Source: UBA7396 sp964527685
GTDB taxonomy: Bacteria; Patescibacteriota; Gracilibacteria; BD1-5; UBA6164
Length of the DNA stretch: 64,000 nt
Reading direction: 5' to 3'
Assembly: GCA_964527685.1 (NCBI GenBank)
Contig: CAZGOC010000003.1
Location: 1-64,000 of the forward strand
Numbering within the stretch: position 1 is the first letter of the stretch; each line of letters starts with the position of its first letter. Below the pieces are notes generated by a model. That model did no database searches. It was given only the letters and a program-made list of their open reading frames with translations, and was not told where the DNA came from. Shown piece by piece: positions 1 to 9,201 of the stretch. The position numbers and the translations under genes were made by a program.

Positions 1-421
<421 letters not shown>

Positions 422-504
422 TGACTTTTGAAACAAAAATTATTTTTTGTTAACTAACTTTAATTGTTCAGATTATTACAAATATATGATGTCTTAATGT
501 TAAA

Positions 505-624
<120 letters not shown>

Positions 625-679
625 TTTGATATTAAGATTAATTAGAAGAAGCTAAGGGCTTAAAGTTAAAAAAAAATGA

Positions 680-685
680 TATAAT
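680..685 (+). promoter_or_regulatory. putative -10 box of tRNA genes
   Basis: A perfect TATAAT lies 37 bases before the first tRNA, in the gap after 5S rRNA. No convincing -35 box is visible in the A-rich run upstream. It may let the tRNA pair be transcribed separately from the rRNA operon. Confidence 0.4.
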
Positions 686-721
686 CTTTTGGCTTTAATC
701 TTTTAGCTTTTCTCTTTTTAA

Positions 722-796
722 GCCCAAGTAGCTCAGTGGAAGAGCAGTGGCCTTCTAAGCCAAAGGTCGTAGGTTCGATCCCTGCCTTGGGTACCA
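722..796 (+). tRNA. tRNA-Arg(TCT)
   Basis: Full cloverleaf: acceptor GCCCAAG pairs with CTTGGGT (one G-T), the T loop is TTCGATC, and CCA is encoded. The anticodon loop CTTCTAA gives TCT, which reads AGA, the dominant Arg codon of this genome. The top pair of the anticodon stem is mismatched, as in the tRNA-Lys of this window. Confidence 0.95.
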
Positions 797-814
797 TGTT
801 TTGATATTATTTAT

Positions 815-891
815 GGGTGATTAGCTCAGTTGGCGAGAGCATCTGCCTTACAAGCAGGGGGTCATAGGTTCGAATCCTATATCACCCACCA
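815..891 (+). tRNA. tRNA-Val(TAC)
   Basis: Cloverleaf with acceptor GGGTGAT pairing with ATCACCC, D loop CAGTTGGCGAG, anticodon loop CTTACAA (anticodon TAC, reading GTA/GTN), T loop TTCGAAT and an encoded CCA. It lies 18 bases after tRNA-Arg and is probably cotranscribed with it. Confidence 0.96.
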
Positions 892-899
892 TTTAAAAA

Positions 900-935
900 A
901 AATAAGTTTGGTAATTTTACCAGACTTTTTATTTG
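900..935 (+). terminator. terminator after tRNA genes
   Basis: An imperfect hairpin (AAGTTTGGTAA with TTACCAGACTT) is followed by a T run. It probably ends the rRNA-tRNA transcript. Confidence 0.6.
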
Positions 936-1214
936 TTTTAATTATTTTAAATTTACAAATTTTATTTAATTAATATACTAAACTATATTAATTTACATCA
1001 ATTTATATTTTATTTTTTATAGATGATACATTTTTTGTGGAAAATTTCATTTTGGACACATATAATTAGAATTTCTTTAATTGTTGCTATGTGATGGTCT
1101 ATTTTTGAATGAAATTGAGACGATTTTATTTGTTTATAAAAAACTTATTGAAATATTTGAAAGATCAAATAATTACTTTGAACATGCAAAAAAAAGATTA
1201 TTTAAAAAATAGTT
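936..1214. other. AT-rich gap with two weak short frames
   Basis: No recognisable gene. One frame runs from ATG 1023 to TAA 1139 (38 codons, a hydrophobic stretch with aromatic residues). A second overlapping frame, open from 1081 to TAG 1212, reads like a charged helix ending FEHAKKRLFKK. Together they could be one small membrane protein broken by a frameshift near 1110, but neither has a ribosome-binding site and chance is a fair explanation. The region also carries the promoter of miaA. Confidence 0.25.
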
Positions 1215-2114
1215 ATGGATTTAAATACTAAAAAAAAATTAGATAATTTTTTAAATAATAAAAATTTAAAAAATAAAATAATAGTTGTTTATTGACCTAC
1301 AGCTTCTGGAAAAACAAGTCTTTGAATTGATATTGCAAAATATATAAATTCAGAAATTATTTCAACAGATAGTAGGCAAATATTTAAATATTTAAATATT
1401 TGAACTTGAAAAGCAACAAAAGAAGAAATGAATTGAATAACTCACCATATGATAGATATTATAACCCCAAATATTTCTTATAGTGTTTGAGAGTTTGTAA
1501 AAGAGAGTTTAAAAATTATAGATAATTTATTTTTACAAAATAAAGTTCCTATACTTGTTTGATGAACGGGGCTTTATATAGATAGTTTAATATATGATTT
1601 TGATATTCCAAAAATTCCTTGAGATATAATATTAAGAAAAAAATTAGAAAAAGAAGCCTCTAAATTTTGAAAAGATTTTGTTTATGAAAAATTAATTGAA
1701 ATTGACCCAGAATATGCTAAAACTATTCATCCAAATAATTTAAATTATGTAATTAGATGAATTGAAGTCAAGATGTTATCTTGAAAATCAAAGCTTGATT
1801 TTGTTAAAGAAAAAAAATTAAAATATGATACTTTATTTTTAACTCCATATAATTGAGATAGAGAAAAGTTATATGAAAAAATAAATAAAAGAATATCTTT
1901 AATGTTTGATTTTTGATTAGTTGAAGAAGTAGTAGATCTTTTAAATAATTGATTTTTAAAAACTGATTTTTGATTAAACACTATTTGATATAAAGAAGTT
2001 ATAGAGTTTTTAGACTGAAAAATTACAAAACAAGAGTGTATAGATAAAGTTTCTCAAGCAAATAGAAATTATGCCAAAAGACAATTAACTTGGTTTAGAA
2101 AATATCCTAACTAA
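1215..2114 (+). CDS. miaA: tRNA dimethylallyltransferase MiaA
   Basis: Transfers a dimethylallyl group to N6 of A37 in tRNAs that read UNN codons. The 299-residue product is near the usual length. The P-loop GPTASGKTS (from residue 27) has its first Gly encoded by TGA and the second by GGA. The substrate loop ISTDSRQIF and the C-terminal NYAKRQLTWFRK, both typical of MiaA, are present. The start is the first ATG in frame and has no Shine-Dalgarno. It stands alone, followed by a small odd frame and then rplS. Confidence 0.96.
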
Positions 2115-2200
2115 AAGTCAAAGTTTTATAAGGTTCTTTTTTCCCATTGGGAAAAAGAAGTAGCCTTTTTATTTGATTAAATACAGGAGAATAAGTATAA

Positions 2201-2389
2201 ATGATTTGTAAAAAATTATTACTAAAATTCTCCTACAATGAATAATATACAAATAATATAAAAAATATTAAATTTAAATTTAGTGTAATTTTAAAAAATA
2301 AATTTGCAAATAAAAGTTTTTTAATTATGATATGTGCGATTTTGGCACTTATAGTTATAAAACTTCTTGTGTTAAAAAATATTTTTTAA
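2201..2389 (+). pseudogene. small membrane ORF split by in-frame TAA
   Basis: An ATG at 2201 follows one of the few clear Shine-Dalgarno sites of the window (AGGAG at 2184-2188). The frame stops at TAA 2243 after 14 codons, yet continues open in the same frame to TAA 2387. The rest holds a lysine-rich stretch and then a single hydrophobic segment (SFLIMICAILALIVIKLLVL). An internal ATG at 2327 would give a 20-residue hydrophobic peptide. It may be a gene with a nonsense mutation, a leader peptide plus a small membrane peptide, or a readthrough case. I recognise no family. Confidence 0.4.
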
Positions 2390-2399
2390 TAAAAAAATT

Positions 2400-2753
2400 A
2401 TGTGAAATTTTGAATTAGTAAACAAAGTTCAAGCTCAATTTAAAAAAGAAAATGTTAATGAATTTAGAACTTGAATGGAAGTAGAAGTATATCAACTTAT
2501 AAATGAATGAGGTAAATCAAGAGCTCAAAGATTTAAAGGTATAATTATTAAAACTGCTTGAAAAACTGCTTTAGAAAAAACTATAACAGTTAGAAGAAAA
2601 GTTTGAGCTTTTGGAGTTGAAAGAATATTTGCAGTTCACTCTCCTACTATTGAAAAAATAGAAATATTAAGACAATTTAAAGTTAGAAGATCTAATTTAG
2701 CTTATATTAGAGAATTAACTTGAAAAGCTGCTAAATTAAAAGAAGTAAAATAA
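2400..2753 (+). CDS. rplS: 50S ribosomal protein L19
   Basis: L19 sits at the 30S-50S interface of the ribosome. The 117-residue product has the family core: FRTGMEVEVYQLI, then RAQRFKGIII, TVRRKVGAFGVERIF and HSPTIEKIEI, ending with the basic SNLAYIRELTGKAAK tail. ATG 2400 is followed directly by a TGA (Gly) codon, so a standard-code gene finder would miss this gene entirely. It begins 11 bases after the preceding small frame. Confidence 0.97.
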
Positions 2754-2775
2754 TTTACTTTAAAGCTTTATTTAA

Positions 2776-2807
2776 GAAAGTTTAATTTTTTAAAAAATTA
2801 AACTTTC
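2776..2807 (+). terminator. hairpin after rplS
   Basis: A perfect 16+16 inverted repeat (GAAAGTTTAATTTTTT / AAAAAATTAAACTTTC) lies 23 bases after the rplS stop. It is AT-rich, but strong enough to act as a terminator. Confidence 0.6.
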
Positions 2808-3077
2808 TGTTATTTAAAAATAAAAATATCACTCTTTTGTAAAAATAGAAACATTACTAAAAAGTGATGTTTCTATTTTTAAATTTTCTATCTGATTAAA
2901 ATTACAAAAAAACAAAAAATTTTGCTTTTTATAAAAAAATGTATAAAATATTTTTTGTGTAAATTTTATTATGATTAAAAATCTTTATTTATAATTATTT
3001 TTAAAATAAAAATTGTTATTTTTAATATTTAAAAGATAAATAGAGTTTGCAAATTTATTTATTTTATTTTATTTTCC
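2808..3077. other. intergenic region with a second hairpin
   Basis: No gene found. A second inverted repeat (AAAAATAGAAACAT at 2841 with ATGTTTCTATTTTT at 2867) could be another terminator or an RNA element in the leader of the RRM gene. The rest is featureless AT-rich sequence. RRM-protein leaders sometimes carry cold-responsive structure, but nothing here proves it. Confidence 0.35.
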
Positions 3078-3347
3078 ATGGGAAAAAAATTATTTATTTG
3101 AAATATTAATTTCAAAGCTACAAAAGAAAATTTAGAAGAAGTATTTGCTCAATACGGAGAACTAGACGAAGTTATTTTAGTTAAAGATGAGCAAGGAAGA
3201 TCTAAAGGATTTGGATTTGTTTCATATACATCAGAAGAAAATGCTCAAGAAGCATTAAAGGCTTTAAATTGATTTGAAATAGATGGAAGAGCTTTATTTG
3301 TTAATGAAGCAAGACCACAAGAAAAAAGAGAAAGAAATTTCAGATAA
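3078..3347 (+). CDS. RRM-type RNA-binding protein
   Basis: A single RNA-recognition-motif protein of 89 residues, the small cyanobacterial/CPR type. RNP2 is KLFIGNINF (residues 4-12) and RNP1 is KGFGFVSY (near residues 46-53), with the aromatic residues that stack on RNA intact. After the RRM only a short Arg/Lys-rich tail remains (RPQEKRERNFR). A general RNA chaperone or stability role is likely. The gene is monocistronic, with hairpins on both sides. Confidence 0.93.
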
Positions 3348-3370
3348 TTTTAAAAAACTTGTAAAAATAT

Positions 3371-3411
3371 AAAAAAATGATATAAATAACACATATTTAT
3401 ATCATTTTTTT
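3371..3411 (+). terminator. terminator after RRM gene
   Basis: Inverted repeat AAAAAAATGATATAAAT / ATTTATATCATTTTTTT with a 7-base loop, ending in T7. It is a clean intrinsic terminator 23 bases after the stop. Confidence 0.8.
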
Positions 3412-3418
3412 ATATTTT

Positions 3419-3913
3419 ATGGAATTAAATATTGTTCAGGAAATAACTCTAGATTTTTTTAAAAAATTATTAATAGATATTGAAGATTTAGAAGTATTGC
3501 AAGAAAGTGAAAATATCTTTTATATAAAGCTAAAAACTACTGACTCAGGTCTTTTAATTTGATATATGTGAAAAACATTAGAAGATATTAGAGCAATACT
3601 TAAAAATATTATTTTATCAAAATTAGGGGAAACAAGCTTAATCATACACTTAGAAGTTAATGATTATTTATTAAAAAAAGATGATAAACTATTTTCTTTT
3701 ATTTCTAAAAAAATAGAATTAGTTAAATCTTGAAAAGATATAATTTTACCATACTACAACCCATACGAAAGAAAAAAAATACACAATTATATATCTAGTT
3801 TAAATGATAATGAGATATTTACTAAAAGTGTTTGAGAGGGGAGTGAAAGAAGAATGCATATTTATAAAAAAAATAAAAATATTACTATAGATATGGATTG
3901 AGTTTGAATATAA
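3419..3913 (+). CDS. khpB: KhpB/Jag-like KH-R3H RNA-binding protein
   Basis: The 164-residue protein has a KH domain with the GxxG-type loop GYMGKTLEDIRAIL (near residue 56) and a C-terminal R3H domain with NPYERKKIHNYI, then VGEGSERRMHIYKK. Both are diagnostic of the SpoIIIJ-associated (Jag/KhpB) family, which binds small RNAs and affects envelope growth and division. The N-terminal Jag segment is reduced to about 30 residues. The usual upstream neighbour yidC is absent. The next gene starts 13 bases downstream, so they probably form an operon. Confidence 0.88.
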
Positions 3914-3926
3914 TTAAAAAAAATAA

Positions 3927-5066
3927 ATGAAAGAAAGAATATATAAAGTTATTTTCTTGTTTTTAATTATTTTATTATTATTTTGATTTTATCAAATAAA
4001 CAACAATAATTATTTAAAAATACAAGAAATAAAACAAACAATTGTAAATCATCCAGAATTTTTACCTAAAAAAGATATTGCAAAATATACTTCTTTTTGA
4101 TTTGCAAATTTAAGAGCAGATATATATTGGCTTGAAGCAATTCAATATATTTGATGAAATGCTGTAAATAGTGAATATAAAAAATATTTATACTCAATGA
4201 TTGATTTAATAACAGAATTAAATCCTTATTTTGAAAAACCATATCTTATATGACAATTATTACTTCCAACATATAATGAAAGATATGAAAAACTATCAAA
4301 AGAAGAACAAAAAAATAACATAATTCAATGAGAAAAAATATGATTAAAATGAATTTCAAATTTTTGTGATGAAAAAAAAATAAATTTAATAAAAAAAGAA
4401 GATGATTTACAAAAAATTTGGAATGATCCAATTTATAAAAATCCTTGTAAAACAGCATCTTTACCATTTTGACAATGATTTTTATATTATTTTTATCTAA
4501 AAGACCCAAAATCAGCAGCTAATTTTTATAAAATAGCATCAGCAAATGAAGATTGACTTGAATGAGCTAAAATAATGTCAGCAGTTATGAATTGAAAATC
4601 TTGAGATAGAGAAAAATCAATAATGATGTTTTTAACTTTAGCATCTTCTATGGAAGACAAAAGTGGAAATTGTAAAATATTTAGTGATGAACTACAAAAT
4701 ATTTCATATCTAACTTTTAGAGAACAAAAACCACTTACTTGAGAAATTGTAAAAAATATAGATATATATAGACAAAAACTTTTTCCTTTTAATTTTAAAG
4801 ATGAAGAAAATTTATTAAAAGATAGTTGTTCTAATTATATAAATAAAGCAGTTAGAGAGCTGAATTTAGCATATATTGAGGATTGAAATAAAAAATATTT
4901 AAAAGATAAATTAAAAAATGCTAAAAATGCAAAAATTCTTTTTGACAATTGATATATAAAATATTTACCTATTGATTTTCAGCAATATGATGATTATTGA
5001 ATAATCTATGTATTTAATGATGAAACTTGAAATTTTGATTATGAAATGTGAACATATGAAAAGTAA
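3927..5066 (+). CDS. membrane-anchored TPR-like protein, unknown function
   Basis: A 379-residue protein with a short basic N-terminus and one membrane segment (about residues 7-22), the rest predicted outside the membrane core. The segment LRADIYWLEAIQYIG (62-76) matches a pattern seen in tetratricopeptide-like membrane proteins of unknown role. The later part is helical, with repeated short acidic/aromatic blocks as in TPR arrays (for example SAANFYKIASAN). It is cotranscribed with khpB and followed by a terminator. I cannot assign a function. Confidence 0.75.
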
Positions 5067-5088
5067 AACTTTAGTTTTACTTTTTTTG
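5062..5088 (+). terminator. terminator overlapping a stop codon
   Basis: The hairpin AGTAAAACT / AGTTTTACT followed by T7 begins inside the last codons of the TPR-like gene. It isolates that gene from the nrd locus. Confidence 0.8.
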
Positions 5089-5171
5089 TATTTTATGTCT
5101 AAAAGTAATTAAGTAAGATTAATTTATAAAAAAGTCAATTAAATTATAAAAATAAATTTTACATATTAAAA

Positions 5172-5218
5172 ATACTATATATAGTGTTTTAGTATTTTAT
5201 AAATACTATATATTTTAT
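5172..5218 (+). promoter_or_regulatory. tandem NrdR boxes upstream of nrdD
   Basis: Two sites match the NrdR consensus ACACWATATATWGTGT. 5172-5187 (ATACTATATATAGTGT) matches 15 of 16 bases, and 5203-5218 (ATACTATATATTTTAT) matches 13 of 16. Their starts are exactly 31 bases apart, about three helical turns, the spacing typical of NrdR operators. The second box ends 17 bases before the nrdD ATG. nrdR itself is the last gene of the same cluster, so autoregulation of the locus by dATP/ATP-sensing NrdR is the natural reading. Confidence 0.85.
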
Positions 5219-5235
5219 TTATTTTTTTATTAATT

Positions 5236-7401
5236 ATGGCTATTTTTAAAGTAAAAAAGAGAAATTGAAATATTGTTACTTTTGATAAAGAGAAAATCAA
5301 AAAAGCAATAAAAAATGCTATAATTCGAGCATCTTGAAATGACTTTTCAGCTCTTGATGATATAGTATCAGATGTTATTAAAAATCTTATATCTAAAGGT
5401 GAGGTCATTCCAGAAGTTGAAACAGTGCAAGATGTAGTTGAAGAAACTTTAATAAAAAGATGACATAACAATGTAGCTAAAAAATTTATTTTGTATAGAG
5501 AACAAAGAAGATTAACAAGAGAATCAAAAAACATAACAGTTGAGGTTTGAAATACAATGGAGGAATATTTAAAAAAATTAGATTGGAGAGTAAATGCAAA
5601 TGCAAATTCTTGATATTCTCTTTGAGGACTTATTTTAAATACATCTTGAAAAATAACAGCAAATTATTGGCTCTCTCATATATACCCTAAAGAAATATGA
5701 GATTTACATAGAAATCGAGATTATCATATACATGATTTAGATATGTTTTCTTGATATTGTGCTTGATGGAGTTTAAGGCAATTGCTTGAATTATGATTCA
5801 ATTGACTTCCAAATAGATTAGAATCAGCACCTCCAAAAAATCTACAATCAGTAGTAAATCAAATGATAAATTTTTTATGAACTTTGCAAAATGAATGGGC
5901 TTGAGCTCAAGCATTTTCAAGTTTTGATACTTATTTAGCTCCTTTTGTTTTTAAATATAAAAAAGAAATTATAAAAGAATTAGAAGAATTAAAAGTTGTT
6001 TTTAATTCAGAAAAAGAAAAAAATGATTTTGTTTATAAAAAAACATACAAATATGTATTTCAACAAATGCAAAATTTTATATTTTGATTAAATGTTCCAA
6101 GTAGATGGGGAACACAAACTCCATTTACTAACATCACACTTGATTTAGTTTGTCCTGAAGATTTAAAAACACAATCATTATTTTTATGATGAGTTGAAAA
6201 ATGATATTATGAAAAAAAATTTTGAGAACTTCAAGAAGAAATGGATATAATAAATAAGGCATTAGTTGAGGTTTATGTTTCTTGAGATGCTAAGTGAAAT
6301 GTGTTTACTTTCCCTATTCCAACTTACAATATAACTCCTGATTTTGACTGGGAATCTCCAATTGTAGATGATATATTTGAAATGACAGCAAAATATTGAC
6401 TACCATATTTTCAAAATTTTATATGAAGTCAATTTAAAAAAGTAGTTGATGAAAATTGAAATATTTCAAAAGTTGAAAATAAAGATGCTTATAAACCTTG
6501 AGCTGTTAGATCTATGTGTTGTAGGTTACAACTTGATTTAAGAGAGTTATTAAAAAGGGGAAATTGATTATTTTGAAGTGCTGAAATGACTTGAAGTATA
6601 TGAGTTGTGACAATAAATATGGCTCGTATATGATATAATTTTACTTGAGATAAAGAATGATTTAAAAAAAGAGTAATTTTCTTAATGGAACAAGCTAAAA
6701 TTTCACTAGAATTAAAAAGAAAAGAATTATCAAAATGGCTTGATGCTTGATTATATCCATATACCAAAAGATATTTACACTCTTTTAGAAATCATTTTTC
6801 TACTATTTGATTAAATTGATTTAATGAAGCGATATTAAATTTTACAACTTGAAAAGATGATATTACTACAGATTTTTGAAAAGAATTTGCTATTGAAATT
6901 ATTGAACTTATGAGAGATAAATTAAAAGAATATCAAGAAGAAACTTGAAATTTATATAATTTAGAAGCAACTCCAGCAGAATGAACAACTTATAGATTTG
7001 CAAAAGAAGACCAAAAACAATTACCAAATATTATTCAAGCTTGATCTATTCAATCCCCATATTATACAAACTCTACACAATTGCCTGTTTGATTTACAGA
7101 TGATGCTTTTGAGGCACTAGAATACCAAAATGAAATTCAATGTAAATATACTTGAGGAACGGTATTGCATCTTTATTTATGAGAAAGAGTAAGTGATAAA
7201 ATTACTTGTAAAAATTTTGTTAGAAAAGTTTTAGAAAATTACCAATTACCATATATAACAATTACTCCAACTTTTTCAATTTGTCCAAAACATTGATATC
7301 TTAACTGAGAACATGATTATTGTCCAAAATGTGATGAAGAAATTTGATATACTTGAGAAAAATTTGATTTAAAAGAAAGAGAGGCTTATATAGCAAAATA
7401 A
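5236..7401 (+). CDS. nrdD: anaerobic ribonucleotide reductase NrdD, lacking the glycyl-radical end
   Basis: Class III ribonucleoside-triphosphate reductase, 721 residues. It starts with an ATP-cone (residues 1 to about 95) and continues with the barrel, including YHIHDLDMFSGYCAGW and NVPSRWGTQTPFTN. SMCCRLQLDL probably holds the active-site cysteine. The end carries the metal site as CPKHGY ... CPKC, where the second ligand position is His as in many NrdDs. The protein then stops at IAK without the RVxGY glycyl-radical loop that normally closes NrdD. That loop is encoded by the next gene, 24 bases on. Two NrdR boxes precede it. Confidence 0.95.
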
Positions 7402-7425
7402 TTTATATTTTTAATTAATTTAATT

Positions 7426-7593
7426 ATGAAAACAAATTTAGAAAGAACTAAATGTGAAATTTACACAAGAGTTATGTGATATTTTAGACCTGTTAGTCAT
7501 TTTAATATATGAAAAAAAGCAGAGTTTTATAATAGAGAATTTTTTAAAGAAGAGATTTCTACAAATTCTAAATTTTTAAAAGATTTTCAATAG
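7426..7593 (+). CDS. separate glycyl-radical domain of NrdD (GrcA-like)
   Basis: A 55-residue protein containing CEIYTRVMGYFRPVSHFN, the glycyl-radical loop that is normally the last 50 or so residues of NrdD. The radical Gly is the TGA codon in RVMGY. It has its own ATG and stop, and lies in the same frame register as nothing upstream, so a simple point mutation does not explain the split. The likely role is a detachable radical subunit that NrdG activates and that docks into NrdD, comparable in principle to GrcA (YfiD) for pyruvate formate-lyase. Confidence 0.85.
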
Positions 7594-7637
7594 TTGTTAT
7601 AAAAGGGCATTTTCTTATAATATTATACTTTTTATAT

Positions 7638-8336
7638 ATGTTGATATCTTGAATTCAAAAAACTACATTACTTGATTTCCCATGAAAAGTGGCATGTATT
7701 ATATTTACAGCTTCTTGTAATTTGAGATGCTCTTATTGTCATAACAAAGAATTTGTATTACCAAAAGAAATTCAAAAAATAAAAGATTTTATACCAAAAG
7801 AAGTATTTTTTAATTTCTTAAAAACAAAAATATGATTGCTTGATTGAGTTGTTATTTGTGGTGGGGAACCAACTATGCAACAAGATTTAGAGGATTTTTG
7901 TGTTGAAGTAAAAAAAATGTGATTTTTAATAAAACTTGATACAAATTGATATAATCCATTAATTTTAGAAAGATTAATTAAAAATAAATTAGTTGATTAT
8001 GTAGCTATGGATATAAAATGAGATTATGAAAATTTAGAAAATCTACTTTGAGTTAAATACAATAAATTAGATTATTTTAAAAGTATTGATATTTTAAAAA
8101 AAGGTGAGGTTGATTATGAATTTAGAACTACTTTAATTAAAAAATATCATTTACTTGAAAACTTTGATAAAGTAGTAAAACAAATTTCTTGATCAAAAAG
8201 ATATTTTTTACAAAACTATAGAGGATGATATACTTTAAAAGATGATTTTGACTGAGAGAGTTTTACTTCAAAAGAATTGCTTGACTTTCAAAAAATAGCA
8301 TTAAAATATATAAATGAAGTAAAAATTAGATTATAA
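7638..8336 (+). CDS. nrdG: anaerobic RNR-activating radical SAM protein
   Basis: The 232-residue radical SAM enzyme has the cluster motif CNLRCSYC (residues 26-33) preceded by LLDFPGKVACIIFTASC, the pattern of the NrdG/PflA-type activase that uses the opening TTLLDFPGK. VICGGEPTM is the GGE SAM-binding motif. It would generate the glycyl radical on the 55-residue protein encoded just upstream. It lies 44 bases after that gene and 10 before nrdR. TGA supplies several conserved Gly residues. Confidence 0.92.
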
Positions 8337-8346
8337 TGTAAAAAAA

Positions 8347-8781
8347 ATGATTTGTCCAATTTGTTGAAATTGAGATACAAAAGTTCTTGACTCAAGAGTT
8401 ACTGAAGATTCTATTTCTATAAAAAGAAGGAGAGAGTGTTTGAATTGTCAAAATAGATTTAATACTTTTGAAAAGTATGAGAAAATCTCTTTAATAGTAG
8501 AAAAATCACTTTGAAAAGTTGAAGACTATAATCAAGAAAAACTTTATAATAGTATTTTAAAAGCATTTAATAAAAGATGAATATCTGTTAAAAATATTGA
8601 TAACATAGTCTTTTTAATAGAACAAAAATTATTAAATAAAAGAAAAATATCATCAAAAGATATTTGAGAATTTGTTATTGAAGAATTAAAAAAAATAGAT
8701 GAAGTTGCTTATATTAGATATGCATCTGTTTTTTTTGACTTTCAAAGTAAAAAAGACTTTATTAATATAATTAATAAATAA
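8347..8781 (+). CDS. nrdR: transcriptional repressor NrdR
   Basis: NrdR is the Zn-finger/ATP-cone repressor of ribonucleotide reductase genes. The 144-residue product has CPICG at residues 3-7 and CLNCQNRF near 34, forming the Zn ribbon, separated by DTKVLDSRVTED. An ATP-cone follows from about residue 48 to the end, including VAYIRYASVFFDFQ. It is the last gene of the cluster and its presumed operators lie upstream of nrdD. Confidence 0.96.
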
Positions 8782-8813
8782 AAAAATAAACAAGTTTTAC
8801 TTGTTTATTTTTT
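8781..8813. terminator. bidirectional terminator nrdR / small membrane gene
   Basis: The hairpin AAAAAATAAACAAG / CTTGTTTATTTTTT has T runs on both strands and lies between two convergent genes, so it can serve both. Confidence 0.85.
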
Positions 8814-8821
8814 TAAACATT

Positions 8822-9037
8822 TTATATATCTTCAATTTTAACTTCTTTAACAAGAAGTAAATAAAAATATATAAAAGGTGCAAATATTGATAAAGTTACC
8901 AAGAATAAGAAAACTTCAAATTCTTCTATCAAGGTAATTTTTTTTTGTTGCCCAACCAATATAAAAAAGAAAATTGTTCCAAATAAAGACATCACAATAA
9001 TATAAATTGAAAGTACCAGTCCAATAGATAAAAACAT
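8822..9037 (-). CDS. small two-helix membrane protein, unknown
   Basis: The 71-residue protein has two hydrophobic segments (about residues 3-28 and 42-63) joined by a short basic/acidic loop (GQQKKITLIEEFE). The start is well supported: on the minus strand the ATG follows AAAAGGAGACAAAA, one of the few strong Shine-Dalgarno sites in the window. No TGA codon occurs in it. I recognise no family. It is monocistronic and convergent with nrdR. Confidence 0.7.
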   Translation of the reverse strand: MFLSIGLVLSIYIIVMSLFGTIFFFILVGQQKKITLIEEFEVFLFLVTLSIFAPFIYFYLLLVKEVKIEDI

Positions 9038-9201
9038 TTTTGTCTCCTTTTGATTAAAGGCTATGTAAAATTATATACAAAAAAATATAATTGCAAACCT
9101 TTTATTAAAGGGTGTAATTCCTAAAGGTAAAACTAAAAAATAATTTTTTTTTTCAATATAATATATATAATATAATTACTTTAATATTAATTTAATCAAT
9201 T

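Noticed and set aside
1081..1212. 44-codon open frame before miaA
   Set aside because: It could start only at TTG and has no ribosome-binding site; given the stop density, a frame this long by chance is not rare enough to call.
2327..2389. Independent 20-residue membrane peptide
   Set aside because: The internal ATG has no ribosome-binding site of its own; it is more likely the 3' part of the frame starting at 2201.
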